Shown here one piece after another: positions 1 to 4,813 of a DNA stretch of 5,529 bases (positions within the stretch are counted from its first letter, which is position 1; each line of letters begins with the position of its first letter). The notes below the pieces were generated by a model that was not told where the DNA came from, made no database searches, and saw nothing but the letters and a program-made list of their open reading frames with translations. Origin of the DNA: an uncultured Eubacteriales bacterium (GTDB taxonomy: Bacteria > Bacillota_A > Clostridia > Christensenellales > Aristaeellaceae); the NCBI GenBank assembly GCA_902775835.1, contig CACYNZ010000256.1:1-5529 (forward strand), read 5' to 3'. A program made the translations under genes and the position numbers.

Positions 1-103
1 GAAGCTCTTTATTGGCACTGGCTGCTGCGCGATATTGTGCACTCCTAATTTCAGTCTTAATGTTTGCTATGACATTGAAGTATTCTTTCTGATTCATCAA
101 CAT
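1..103 (-). CDS. DUF1016/YhcG-type PDDEXK nuclease family protein, N-terminal fragment (runs off the window)
   Basis: Only the first 34 residues are present; the gene continues past position 1. They begin MLMNQKEYFNVIANIKTEIR and go on to SAQYRAAASANKEL. The pattern of a short aromatic start, an amphipathic helix with IK/EI, then Q-x-(R/K)-A...(V/A)N-(K/R)-EL is typical of the DUF1016 N-terminal domain of YhcG-like proteins. Family members normally continue into LYW-IGK and end in a PDDEXK nuclease domain, and they often sit in mobile or defence islands. The ATG at 103 has an AAAGG site 8 nt upstream. A second in-frame ATG at 97 is an alternative start. The AT-rich codons contrast with the GC-rich genes further right, which fits horizontal transfer. 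The identification rests on the N-terminus only; no catalytic residue can be seen. Confidence 0.7.
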   Translation of the reverse strand, partial: MLMNQKEYFNVIANIKTEIRSAQYRAAASANKEL

Positions 104-118
104 CTGATTAGCCTTTCT

Positions 119-185
119 TTATGACGGTCTTGCTTTGAATTCTGCCTGGATCTTTTCAAGCTCCCCGGGAGATGCTTTTTTTCAT
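119..185 (-). pseudogene. Open frame without start, ending just upstream of the YhcG-like gene
   Basis: On the minus strand a frame reading KKASPGELEKIQAEFKARPS ends at a TAA 15 nt before the YhcG-like start. It opens directly after a TGA and a run of seven A. If that run had one A fewer, an ATG would join the frame as MKKASPGELEK. This could be the tail of a gene broken by a homopolymer slip, or chance. The peptide is hydrophilic and coding-like in composition, but I do not recognise it. Confidence 0.25.
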
Positions 186-203
186 CAGCCAATCATCAGA
201 TCT

Positions 204-220
204 AACAGACAGCGTCTGTT
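204..220. promoter_or_regulatory. Perfect 17-bp palindrome, possible operator
   Basis: AACAGAC-AGC-GTCTGTT has two perfect 7-bp arms around a 3-bp centre. It lies just downstream of the minus-strand -10 at 233-238, within the first transcribed bases of the YhcG-like transcript. A dimeric repressor bound there would block transcription; as RNA it could form a 7-bp hairpin with a 3-nt loop. It does not match the Bacillus LexA box. Its function is inferred from position only. Confidence 0.45.
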
Positions 221-232
221 GAATCTGAACAA

Positions 233-261
233 ATTATAACTGAGAAACTGCGGAACAGCAA
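233..261 (-). promoter_or_regulatory. SigA-type promoter for the YhcG-like gene
   Basis: On the minus strand TTGCTG (261-256), a 17-nt spacer and a perfect TATAAT (238-233) form a SigA-like promoter. Transcription would start near 226, giving a leader of about 120 nt that contains the palindrome at 204-220 and the broken frame at 119-185. The -35 matches only its TTG half. Confidence 0.55.
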
Positions 262-454
262 TCTCGAGTTTTGCATACAGGCAGGGAAACACGCAAAAAC
301 ATGTCAGCCGCCTGCTCCCATATGATACTCAGGTGATCTCAAAGGCGGCCTTATCAAAGGGGCAGGTTCAGAAAGATCAGGCAGTCAGGAACCGGGATGA
401 CCAGGACGGGAGAGACAACCACTTTGCAATGCGGTTTCCTGTGACACATGGTCA

Positions 455-499
455 GCGGTCGATACCCGCAGTTTTTCGCTGCGCTCAACGGATAGCGCA
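455..499. other. Two short hairpins in a gene-free stretch
   Basis: From 262 to 674 I see no convincing gene. Within it, GCGG/CCGC (near 455-468) and TGCGCT (480-485)/AGCGCA (494-499) form hairpins just to the right-to-left downstream side of the 524-547 terminator hairpin. Three hairpins within 95 bp suggest a structured RNA or a REP-like repeat unit. The frames through it (105 aa plus, 79 aa minus) have no ribosome site and are rich in Arg, His and Pro, so I do not call them genes. Confidence 0.3.
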
Positions 500-511
500 C
501 GGAATGAACGG

Positions 512-547
512 AAAGCAAAACAAACGGCGTGACCGGAGTCACGCCGT
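512..547 (-). terminator. Intrinsic terminator (minus strand)
   Basis: ACGGCGTGAC, loop, GTCACGCCGT (524-547) is a perfect 10-bp stem with a 4-nt loop. Read on the minus strand it is followed by TTTGTTTTG, an interrupted U-tract. On the plus strand nothing T-rich follows. It would end minus-strand transcripts arriving from the 58-residue gene at 675-851, about 130 nt away. Confidence 0.6.
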
Positions 548-668
548 AAGCCTTGAAAGTATGAAGTTTTCCTCGATTGAACCCGCCACTCATGTGCAGG
601 GTTCTCAGATCTGCAGGCCGCTTTTCAGCGGAAATATACCTTCGCGCTGAGATGCCTCGGAAGCTTCA

Positions 669-686
669 GGGGTTTCATTGAACCCC
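669..686 (-). other. Hairpin overlapping the stop of the 58-residue gene
   Basis: GGGGTT/AACCCC (669-674 with 681-686) is a 6-bp stem whose 6-nt loop contains the TGA of the 675-851 gene. No U-tract follows on either strand, so it is not an intrinsic terminator. It could protect the 3' end of the message. Confidence 0.4.
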
Positions 687-851
687 GACAGCCCATTCAG
701 CCCCAAGAGCCTCCGCCAGGCAAAGCACGCAGACATTGCCGCTTTCATCGGCCAGGGGGGCAAAGTCGAAGCCCGCGGGAATGATGAAGCGGAAGCCCTG
801 GCCCTTGCAGTTAAACAGAAATAAATCCGTGTCAATTGGTTTGGTTTGCAT
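675..851 (-). CDS. Small unrecognised protein, 58 aa
   Basis: A 58-residue frame starts at an ATG (851) with CAGGAAG 5 nt upstream. It reads MQTKPIDTDLFLFNCKGQGF, then RFIIPAGFDFAPLADESGNV and CVLCLAEALGAEWAVGVQ. I recognise no family. There are three cysteines, at 15, 41 and 44; the last two form a CxxC that could bind metal with Cys15. The middle is hydrophobic (FRFIIPAGF) but too short for a clear membrane span. There is no double-glycine leader. A possible promoter lies at 869-898, a stem-loop covers the stop, and a terminator follows at 524-547, so it looks like a complete single-gene unit. The balanced composition and ribosome site argue for coding; overlapping frames are Arg- and Ser-rich and less convincing. 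Confidence 0.5.
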   Translation of the reverse strand: MQTKPIDTDLFLFNCKGQGFRFIIPAGFDFAPLADESGNVCVLCLAEALGAEWAVGVQ

Positions 852-868
852 AATGTCTTCCTGTCGGA

Positions 869-898
869 ACTATATGGTGACAATTGCCTTCCAGCCAA
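869..898 (-). promoter_or_regulatory. Candidate promoter for the 58-residue gene
   Basis: On the minus strand TTGGCT (898-893), an 18-nt spacer and TATAGT (874-869) fit a SigA promoter, with 4/6 and 5/6 matches. Transcription would start about 862, leaving a very short leader in which the ribosome site sits near the 5' end. Confidence 0.3.
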
Positions 899-909
899 CG
901 GCCGCATCG

Positions 910-1230
910 ATGTGAACAATCTGCTGCAATGGCCCTAAACGTCTACTGACCAAGGGACCAGAAACACAGGAAATTGTTACCCGGATTCAATCTGATCAGT
1001 TCGTCAGACACTTAAGTCAGCAAACCAATAATTCAACTGCTGTATGGCTTTCTGCTGATTATGTCGTCTGGATGTGTCAGAATCTCTTTCCTTATTGCCG
1101 CGCATTACTCATATAAACATGCACCAGCTCATGATATGAAACGTTCAATGCATTTTCAACGCATAGATCATAAGCAATGGCGCTGATATGAAACAGATCC
1201 CTGCGGCATCGTACGAGCACCCGCTTCTGA
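910..1230. other. Gene-free AT-rich stretch with remnant-like open frames
   Basis: No complete gene is visible. On the plus strand an open frame of about 65 codons between stops at about 910 and 1120 has no ATG near its beginning; part of it reads TKGPETQEIVTRIQSDQFV and later VWLSADYVVWMCQNLFP. On the minus strand a frame ending at 1092 reads DLFHISAIAYDLCVENALNV then SYHELVHVYMSNARQ, entered from shadow sequence inside the oxidoreductase gene with no start of its own. Both have protein-like composition and neither is recognised. They may be fragments of lost genes. I see no terminator for the oxidoreductase here. Confidence 0.3.
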
Positions 1231-2211
1231 TCACTCTGCCGGCGTCTGCCTATGCATTTCCCGGTGAATCCGGCTGATGCAGCGCGCAGCCTGCATGGTC
1301 GCCGCATGGGGAACCACCGGGCTTTCCGTTTCCCCATTCCGGATCCGTTTCACGACTTCAGCCACCTCATAGGTAAATCCATTCTCGGTTTCCGTATCCG
1401 TGAAGCTTTCCGTTTCCCTGCCGTCATTGCCGATGATCCAGGCACGCTCTGCCAGATGCGGCTTTGGCACCACAATCCTTCCCAGGCTGCCGTATACCAC
1501 CATCCGCTCCTCCACGCCGCAGCCCAGAGTGCTCCTCACCGTTGCAGGCAGTCCACCCGACATGCGCAGCAGTACGGTCTCCGTTTCATCCACTCCGCTG
1601 GGGGCCGGAACAACCGCCGCCTGCATGGATTCGATCCTTCTTCCGGAGACCCAGGGCAGCAGATGAAAGGCATATACGCTCAGATCATTGGCAGCGCCTC
1701 CGCCCAGTGCCGGATTGAAATAGCGGTTTTCCCGCTCCCGCGGTGCGGCAAACCCGATCTCAAAATCCATGCATGCAAGACTTCCGATCTTCCCGGATGC
1801 AATCCATTCCCGCACAGTTCTGACTGCCGGCAGATAATTGCTCCACAGCGCCTCCATGGAGAAGAGGCCTTTCCTGTCCGCTTCCAGGAAAAACTGTTCT
1901 GCCTGCTCCCCGCTGTCGAACATGGCCTTTTCGCAGAGAACCGGCACATTGTACCGGATGCAGAGCATGGACAGTGCAAAGTGGCTGTCACAGGTTGTGG
2001 CGATATAGGCGCAGTCCGGATGTTCCGCTCTCAGCATCTCCTCATAGCTGTCATAGAACGCCGGAATCCCATTTTTCCCGGCAAAGGCTTTCGCCCTGGA
2101 CATGCTCTTGCTGGCCACGGCCGCCACTGCGCAGTTTTTCGTTCTTCTCACCGCGTCCGCAAATTTGACAGCTATGCTGCCGGCTCCAAGTATCACAAAT
2201 CTGAATTCCAC
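1231..2211 (-). CDS. Gfo/Idh/MocA family NAD(P)-dependent oxidoreductase
   Basis: A 326-residue cytoplasmic dehydrogenase, close to the usual family length of 320-350. An N-terminal Rossmann fold starts with FRFVILGAGSIA (GxGxxA at residues 9-14). The family's EKP motif appears as CEKAMF: Glu94 and catalytic Lys95 are kept, Pro is replaced by Ala96. MEALWSNYLP (about 119-128) and GGGAANDLSVYAFHL (about 170-184, with Asp176 and His183) match the dihydrodiol/D-xylose dehydrogenase-like branch, which oxidises cyclic sugars or diols with NAD(P). The substrate cannot be read from sequence. The GTG start at 2211 is chosen because GGAGG lies 8 nt upstream and the Rossmann strand begins at once; an in-frame ATG at 2283 would add 24 Arg/Lys/Pro-rich residues not typical of the family. 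It appears monocistronic, with no sugar transporter or kinase beside it. Confidence 0.9.
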   Translation of the reverse strand: MEFRFVILGAGSIAVKFADAVRRTKNCAVAAVASKSMSRAKAFAGKNGIPAFYDSYEEMLRAEHPDCAYIATTCDSHFALSMLCIRYNVPVLCEKAMFDSGEQAEQFFLEADRKGLFSMEALWSNYLPAVRTVREWIASGKIGSLACMDFEIGFAAPRERENRYFNPALGGGAANDLSVYAFHLLPWVSGRRIESMQAAVVPAPSGVDETETVLLRMSGGLPATVRSTLGCGVEERMVVYGSLGRIVVPKPHLAERAWIIGNDGRETESFTDTETENGFTYEVAEVVKRIRNGETESPVVPHAATMQAARCISRIHREMHRQTPAE

Positions 2212-2219
2212 AGTCGTAT

Positions 2220-2224
2220 CCTCC
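2220..2224 (-). promoter_or_regulatory. Ribosome binding site deciding the GTG start
   Basis: GGAGG on the minus strand lies 8 nt before the GTG at 2211. The rival ATG at 2283 has AGGAAAGG 8 nt upstream, so a longer product is possible, but the stronger site and the family's usual N-terminus favour GTG. Confidence 0.7.
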
Positions 2225-2325
2225 AATGGTTTCCTGTCAGCTTTTCCGTTCCCGGACGGACTTCTTCCAGGCGCGATGCACATTGTATCGGCCTTTCCTG
2301 ATATGCCCCGGTGTCTTCAGGCGCA

Positions 2326-2354
2326 ATTGTATAGACATTGGCAGCAAACTGCAA
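2326..2354 (-). promoter_or_regulatory. Candidate promoter for the oxidoreductase
   Basis: On the minus strand TTGCAG (2354-2349), a 17-nt spacer and TACAAT (2331-2326) suit SigA, giving a leader of about 108 nt. A short frame (ATG at 2363, 56 aa, stop at 2193) crosses it and overlaps the oxidoreductase start. The two readings compete and I cannot decide between them. Confidence 0.35.
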
Positions 2355-2598
2355 TGCCGTCATTGCATGAGCCTGACCTGTTCCGCTGCGCATATTCCCG
2401 CTGCGCTCTTTTCCCGAATCAGAACAACGGGGCTCACCATCCGGAAGTCTGCCATGCCCGGCTCTGCCGGTCATCGCTCCGGACGTACCCGACTGGCCGG
2501 CCCACCGCACGCAGATGCCGTGATTTCCGGAGCGTCCGCCTCTGCATTGTTTTTTGCATGCTGCTGCCATACGAAAACTGCTGACGGAGCATGTCAAT
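2355..2598. other. Gene-free stretch with a long inverted repeat
   Basis: No gene with a ribosome site is seen. A 9-bp perfect inverted repeat, CGCTCCGGA (2475-2483) and TCCGGAGCG (2526-2534), encloses 42 bp that contain the palindrome GGCCGGCC. On the minus strand a 31-codon frame (MADFRMVSPVVLIREKSAAG...) ends with a TGA that overlaps the ATG at 2363 as ATGA, but it lacks a ribosome site. It could be a decayed reading frame or chance. Confidence 0.3.
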
Positions 2599-2706
2599 AT
2601 CAGCGAATGTCAATTGAATGAACACATTTCATGAGCGAATATTTATGTATATATCACATTTCATGAGCGAATATTTATCTATATATCACATTTTATTAGT
2701 GAATAT
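2591..2706. repeat. 32-bp-period direct repeat array, four copies
   Basis: A 12-bp core of pattern ATNAGYGAATRT starts at 2599, 2631, 2663 and 2695, exactly 32 bp apart each time. The two middle copies are nearly identical over the full 32-bp unit (CACATTTCATGAGCGAATAT followed by an AT-rich tail); the outer two keep mainly the core. The array is much more AT-rich than its surroundings. Spacing of about three helical turns would place all cores on one DNA face, as in iterons or response-regulator arrays. It sits between the minus-strand peptide terminator and the oxidoreductase promoter. A neutral tandem duplication is the simpler alternative. Confidence 0.8.
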
Positions 2707-2715
2707 GCACTTGTC

Positions 2716-2750
2716 AAAAAAGCAGGCCTCACAATTCTGTAAAGCCTGCT
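2716..2750 (-). terminator. Intrinsic terminator of the minus-strand peptide unit
   Basis: Read on the minus strand, AGCAGGC (2750-2744) pairs with GCCTGCT (2727-2721) and is followed by five more T. The stem begins at the stop codon of the 7-codon frame at 2749-2772. It ends transcripts coming from 3118 and separates them from the repeat array. Confidence 0.75.
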
Positions 2751-2772
2751 ATGGACGTATATGATTTTTCAT
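2749..2772 (-). other. Seven-codon frame coupled by an ATGA overlap
   Basis: ATG at 2772 follows an AGGAG site 5 nt upstream and reads MKNHIRP before TAG. Its start overlaps the TGA of the hydrophobic frame at 2769-2915, and its stop touches the terminator stem. It may be the stub of a deleted gene or simply noncoding; seven residues carry no family signal. Confidence 0.2.
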
Positions 2773-2915
2773 GTTCTCTCCTGACCCATCTCTGTCATTC
2801 TTCTCTTGTGGCGTAACCGGGTGCCGCAGACAACCACTATGACAGCCGGCACAGCAGGCAGTCCGATGAGTTCGCCGCCTTTATCTTGTATGGTCAGTTC
2901 TCCACATAGTGCCGC
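2769..2915 (-). pseudogene. Hydrophobic small-peptide frame that has apparently lost its start codon
   Basis: This minus-strand frame overlaps the end of the 74-aa gene and has no ATG, GTG or TTG before its hydrophobic core. The part after the stop of the 74-aa gene reads IQDKGGELIGLPAVPAVIVV then VCGTRLRHKRRMTEMGQERT. It has a Gly-Gly, an uncharged span of about 17 residues and a basic tail, the layout of a small membrane-active or exported peptide. An ATA codon at 2891 lies 8 nt after GGAG (2903-2900), exactly where a start would be expected; one base change would give ATG and a 40-residue product. The frame ends in an ATGA overlap. I infer a decayed or non-canonically started peptide gene next to a real one; chance is possible. 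Confidence 0.35.
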
Positions 2916-3118
2916 TTATGTTCCAGGCTCATTCTGGCTGCAGGGTTTGCACGGATCCTTTCGCCGGCAGAAATTGCGTCCATCCATTTTTCAAAGATCA
3001 CGCCAGCTACCTTTGCCGTGCGCATACCCTGAAACGTCACGCCGCCGCTGATGCTCATCAACTCATTCAGTTCAAGCTCCACTACATCCCTGTCCATCTT
3101 CTTCTGCATGCGATCCAT
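2894..3118 (-). CDS. Double-glycine-leader small peptide, 74 aa
   Basis: The product begins MDRMQKKMDRDVVE and carries LELNELMSISGG at residues 15-26. That is the classic double-glycine leader of C39-peptidase exporter substrates: Leu at -12, -10 and -7, Glu at -8, Ile at -4, then Gly-Gly. The predicted released part is 48 residues (VTFQGMRTAKVAGVIFEKWM and a basic, amphipathic tail ending in HYVEN). It has no Cys and few Ser/Thr, so lanthionine modification is unlikely. The ATG at 3118 has AGGGGG 7 nt upstream. The gene is divergent from the UPF0158 gene and is followed by the broken hydrophobic frame and a terminator. No exporter or immunity gene is nearby. The leader call is solid as a motif; activity (bacteriocin, signal or other) is unknown. 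Confidence 0.7.
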   Translation of the reverse strand: MDRMQKKMDRDVVELELNELMSISGGVTFQGMRTAKVAGVIFEKWMDAISAGERIRANPAARMSLEHKRHYVEN

Positions 3119-3314
3119 TATCTATCCCCCTGCTTTCTGCCCTGCGGGCCTCGTTTTCTGCTTCTGACACCTCGTTATACGCCGGACAAGAACAGGCAGC
3201 AGTGCTGTTTCAAATAAAGCATGTTTTCCCTAAAGAATTGCAACGGATAAGACAACTGAAACCATGGATTACGCATACACCAGCCATGACCTGCAAAAAC
3301 GGCTTTCCTTTTGT

Positions 3315-3328
3315 TTTTCCAAGGAAAA
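3315..3328. promoter_or_regulatory. Inverted repeat just upstream of the -35 box
   Basis: TTTTCC-AA-GGAAAA forms two perfect 6-bp arms, ending 3 bp before the TTGATT of the 3332-3360 promoter. The position suits an activator site, an operator or an A/T-rich UP-like element. Nothing in the window identifies the binding protein. Confidence 0.4.
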
Positions 3329-3331
3329 CAT

Positions 3332-3360
3332 TTGATTCTCCCTCGGAGTCATGATATAAT
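3332..3360 (+). promoter_or_regulatory. Near-consensus SigA promoter for the UPF0158 gene
   Basis: TTGATT (3332-3337), a 17-nt spacer and a perfect TATAAT (3355-3360) preceded by TGA, an extended -10. Transcription should start about 3367, giving a leader of about 205 nt before the ATG at 3571. It is the best promoter in the window. Confidence 0.85.
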
Positions 3361-3570
3361 TTTCGCAGCTGAAAACAACTCATAGGCCAGACGTCCCTGA
3401 AAACGGGCCGGTACATGCCGGGTTTTTTGTGAATCCCGAAAGCATGCGCCGCGGCTGCTGTTTTTCGTCAAACCGACGGTTTTCAGCGCGCTGAGATCTC
3501 CGGCCGCATGCCGCGCCTGATCTGCGCTTTTGGCCGGAACAGCAACGATACAAGCAAGGAGAAAGAACCC
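3361..3570 (+). promoter_or_regulatory. Long structured 5' leader with a possible attenuator
   Basis: The leader holds several hairpins. AAAAC (3400-3404) plus CCGG (3408-3411) can pair with CCGG plus GTTTT (3418-3426), in a structure that runs into six T (3423-3428), like an intrinsic terminator. CCC (3395-3397) can pair instead with the GGG at 3405-3407, and GGCC (3386-3389) with 3406-3409, giving alternative folds. Nearer the gene, TCCGGCC (3499-3505) pairs with GGCCGGA (3532-3538) around an inner GCGC/GCGC hairpin. I do not recognise a known riboswitch class. Attenuation is an inference from the shape and the leader length. Confidence 0.4.
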
Positions 3571-3981
3571 ATGAAAGTCCGACTTTCCGAAATCCTGGAC
3601 ACATTTGATGAAATGAGCGAGACTGCTTCGCACTATCTGGATCTTGAGACGGGTGAAATCGTCTGCATTGACAGAATGCTCATGGAACCTTCCGAAATTC
3701 AAGAGCTGTATGAGCAGCTGGATGAACACGACTGCTGTCAGCTGCCCGGTGAGCGTGACCTCCGGGAATATGACACCATGGAAGCCTTTGTGGATACTCT
3801 TGAAGGAAAAGCGCACAGACAGCTGGCCGCCGCCATTTCCGGCCGCGGCGCATTTCGGCGGTTCAAGGAAGGAATCCGGGAGCTTGGCATTCAGGATGCA
3901 TGGTACAGCTATCTGGAAAAGAGCCGCAGACAGAAAGCCATCGACTGGTGTGAGGAACACGATCTGGAGTGGGAGGAATAA
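3571..3981 (+). CDS. UPF0158 family protein
   Basis: A 136-residue acidic protein matching the uncharacterised family UPF0158 along its length. MKVRLSEILDTFD is followed by HYLDLETGEIVCI (residues about 27-39) and an acidic middle, REYDTMEAFVDTLEG. Then comes the diagnostic block AAISGRGAFRRFKEGIRELG with WYSYLEKSRRQKAIDWCEEH, ending in DLEWEE. No signal peptide or membrane span. No molecular function is established for the family. The ATG at 3571 is chosen over upstream starts because AAGGAG lies shortly before it and homologues begin at this point. It is the first gene after the strong promoter at 3332-3360 and may share a transcript with the zinc-ribbon gene 80 nt downstream. Confidence 0.88.
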   Translation: MKVRLSEILDTFDEMSETASHYLDLETGEIVCIDRMLMEPSEIQELYEQLDEHDCCQLPGERDLREYDTMEAFVDTLEGKAHRQLAAAISGRGAFRRFKEGIRELGIQDAWYSYLEKSRRQKAIDWCEEHDLEWEE

Positions 3982-3986
3982 GCCCG

Positions 3987-4022
3987 CTCCGGATGCCCCG
4001 GAGAGAACCTGCCCAGGTTCTC
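3987..4022 (+). other. Two tandem hairpins between the UPF0158 and zinc-ribbon genes
   Basis: CTCCGG/CCGGAG (3987-3992 with 3998-4003, 5-nt loop) is followed directly by GAGAACCT/AGGTTCTC (4003-4010 with 4015-4022, 4-nt loop). No U-tract follows, so these are not intrinsic terminators. Placed after a stop codon and 25 nt before the next ribosome site, they may stabilise the upstream message or set the ratio of the two products. Confidence 0.6.
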
Positions 4023-4061
4023 GCTTACGTACTGGAAAGAACATGCAGGGAGGTGGAAAGC

Positions 4062-4670
4062 ATGAACCAGAGATGCCCATTTTGCGGAAGTTCCGACATA
4101 GAAGTTCTTCAGAACGCGTCACCCCGGTCTGCCCCTGGCGCATCACGCAGGACCCGGAACCGCGCACCGGAAAACATTCCTGCCCTGCACTGCAGAAGAT
4201 GCGGAAAAGACTTCGGCAGGCCTCCGTACTGCAGAAGACGCGCCGGGCAGCCCAGGGAAACCATTCCGCTCTACCCGGATGTACTCACCGCGATCGAATT
4301 TGCACAGGGCAGCGTGTTCGGGAATTCCTACTCTGTGAGCCTGTACAGGATTGACCCGACCCTGCATTTCTTCACCTACTTTCCGGAGCAGCTCGATTAC
4401 GAGAAATGGGAACCGGATTACTTTCCCCTGTCCCGGAAACGCTGGGGGCTTGTGGTGAATACGCTGTTCTACCAGCTGTACGTCCATGAATGGAAGCAGC
4501 GGTATGAGGATCCGGGGCTTCTGGGCGGAACCTACTGGTCACTGGAACTTACCATGGAAGACCGTTACCATCACCGGATTCTCGGCAGCAATGACTGCCC
4601 TCCGCTGTTTGATGATCTGGTGGAACTGTTCAGACCGTTCAGGAAACTGAAAAAGGTCAGCTATTCCTGA
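4062..4670 (+). CDS. Zinc-ribbon protein of unknown function, 202 aa
   Basis: The start MNQRCPFCGSSDIEV and the later HCRRCGKDFGR give two CxxC knuckles (Cys5/Cys8 and Cys44/Cys47), a zinc ribbon split by an Arg/Ser/Pro-rich loop (about residues 19-35). The rest (about 67-202) is a mixed fold with many aromatics: YSVSLYRIDPTLHFFTYFPE, then WGLVVNTLFYQLYVHEWK, and a C-terminal YWSLELTMEDRYHHRILGSN followed by CPPLFDDLVELF. That last block resembles small domains attached to zinc ribbons in Bacillota, but I cannot name the family or a function. No membrane span or signal peptide. The ATG at 4062 has an almost perfect AGGGAGGTGG 5 nt upstream; an earlier in-frame ATG at 3969 lies inside the preceding gene and is rejected. 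It probably shares the UPF0158 transcript and ends before the terminator at 4814-4862. Confidence 0.75.
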   Translation: MNQRCPFCGSSDIEVLQNASPRSAPGASRRTRNRAPENIPALHCRRCGKDFGRPPYCRRRAGQPRETIPLYPDVLTAIEFAQGSVFGNSYSVSLYRIDPTLHFFTYFPEQLDYEKWEPDYFPLSRKRWGLVVNTLFYQLYVHEWKQRYEDPGLLGGTYWSLELTMEDRYHHRILGSNDCPPLFDDLVELFRPFRKLKKVSYS

Positions 4671-4813
4671 TCCCCTTCAGGCATCCGGAGCAATGTCATC
4701 GATCACTCCCCGGCATGTCCTGCACAGTTTCCGCTGTCTTTCCTGATGCACTCACGCCGCCTGTGTCAGGCAATGACCGGTGCCCGGAAAACACAGGCAC
4801 AAACGGATGAGAC
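4671..4813 (+). other. 3' region with nested inverted repeats, no gene seen
   Basis: GCCTGTGT (4759-4766) and ACACAGGC (4791-4798) form an 8-bp stem whose loop holds CCGG/CCGG. An alternative is the short hairpin GCCTG-TGT-CAGGC. CCTGA/TCAGG (4666-4670 with 4677-4681) overlaps the stop of the zinc-ribbon gene. Open frames here lack ribosome sites. It is probably a structured 3' untranslated region. Confidence 0.4.

Noticed and set aside
333..593. Overlapping plus (105 aa) and minus (79 aa) frames in the hairpin cluster
   Set aside because: Neither has a ribosome site, and the minus frame runs straight through the 10-bp terminator stem.
1252..2301. 349-codon plus-strand open frame opposite the oxidoreductase gene
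   Set aside because: It is the antisense mirror of a clearly conserved dehydrogenase; its product is rich in His, Arg, Pro and Cys with no domain and no ribosome site.
2102..2621. 160-aa and 131-aa plus-strand frames upstream of the oxidoreductase gene
   Set aside because: Cys-, His- and Arg-rich products without domains, partly antisense to the oxidoreductase start.
2591..2706. CRISPR array
   Set aside because: The repeat units are adjacent, with no unique spacers, and the 32-bp period is too short for a repeat-spacer unit.
3349..4167. 272-codon minus-strand open frame opposite the UPF0158 gene
   Set aside because: It covers the promoter, leader and both plus-strand genes, has no ribosome site and no recognisable domain; GC-rich codon bias explains the long antisense opening.
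3644..4354. 236-codon plus-strand frame overlapping the UPF0158 and zinc-ribbon genes
   Set aside because: It is a shifted frame of two recognisable genes, with a product full of Arg, Pro and Ser.
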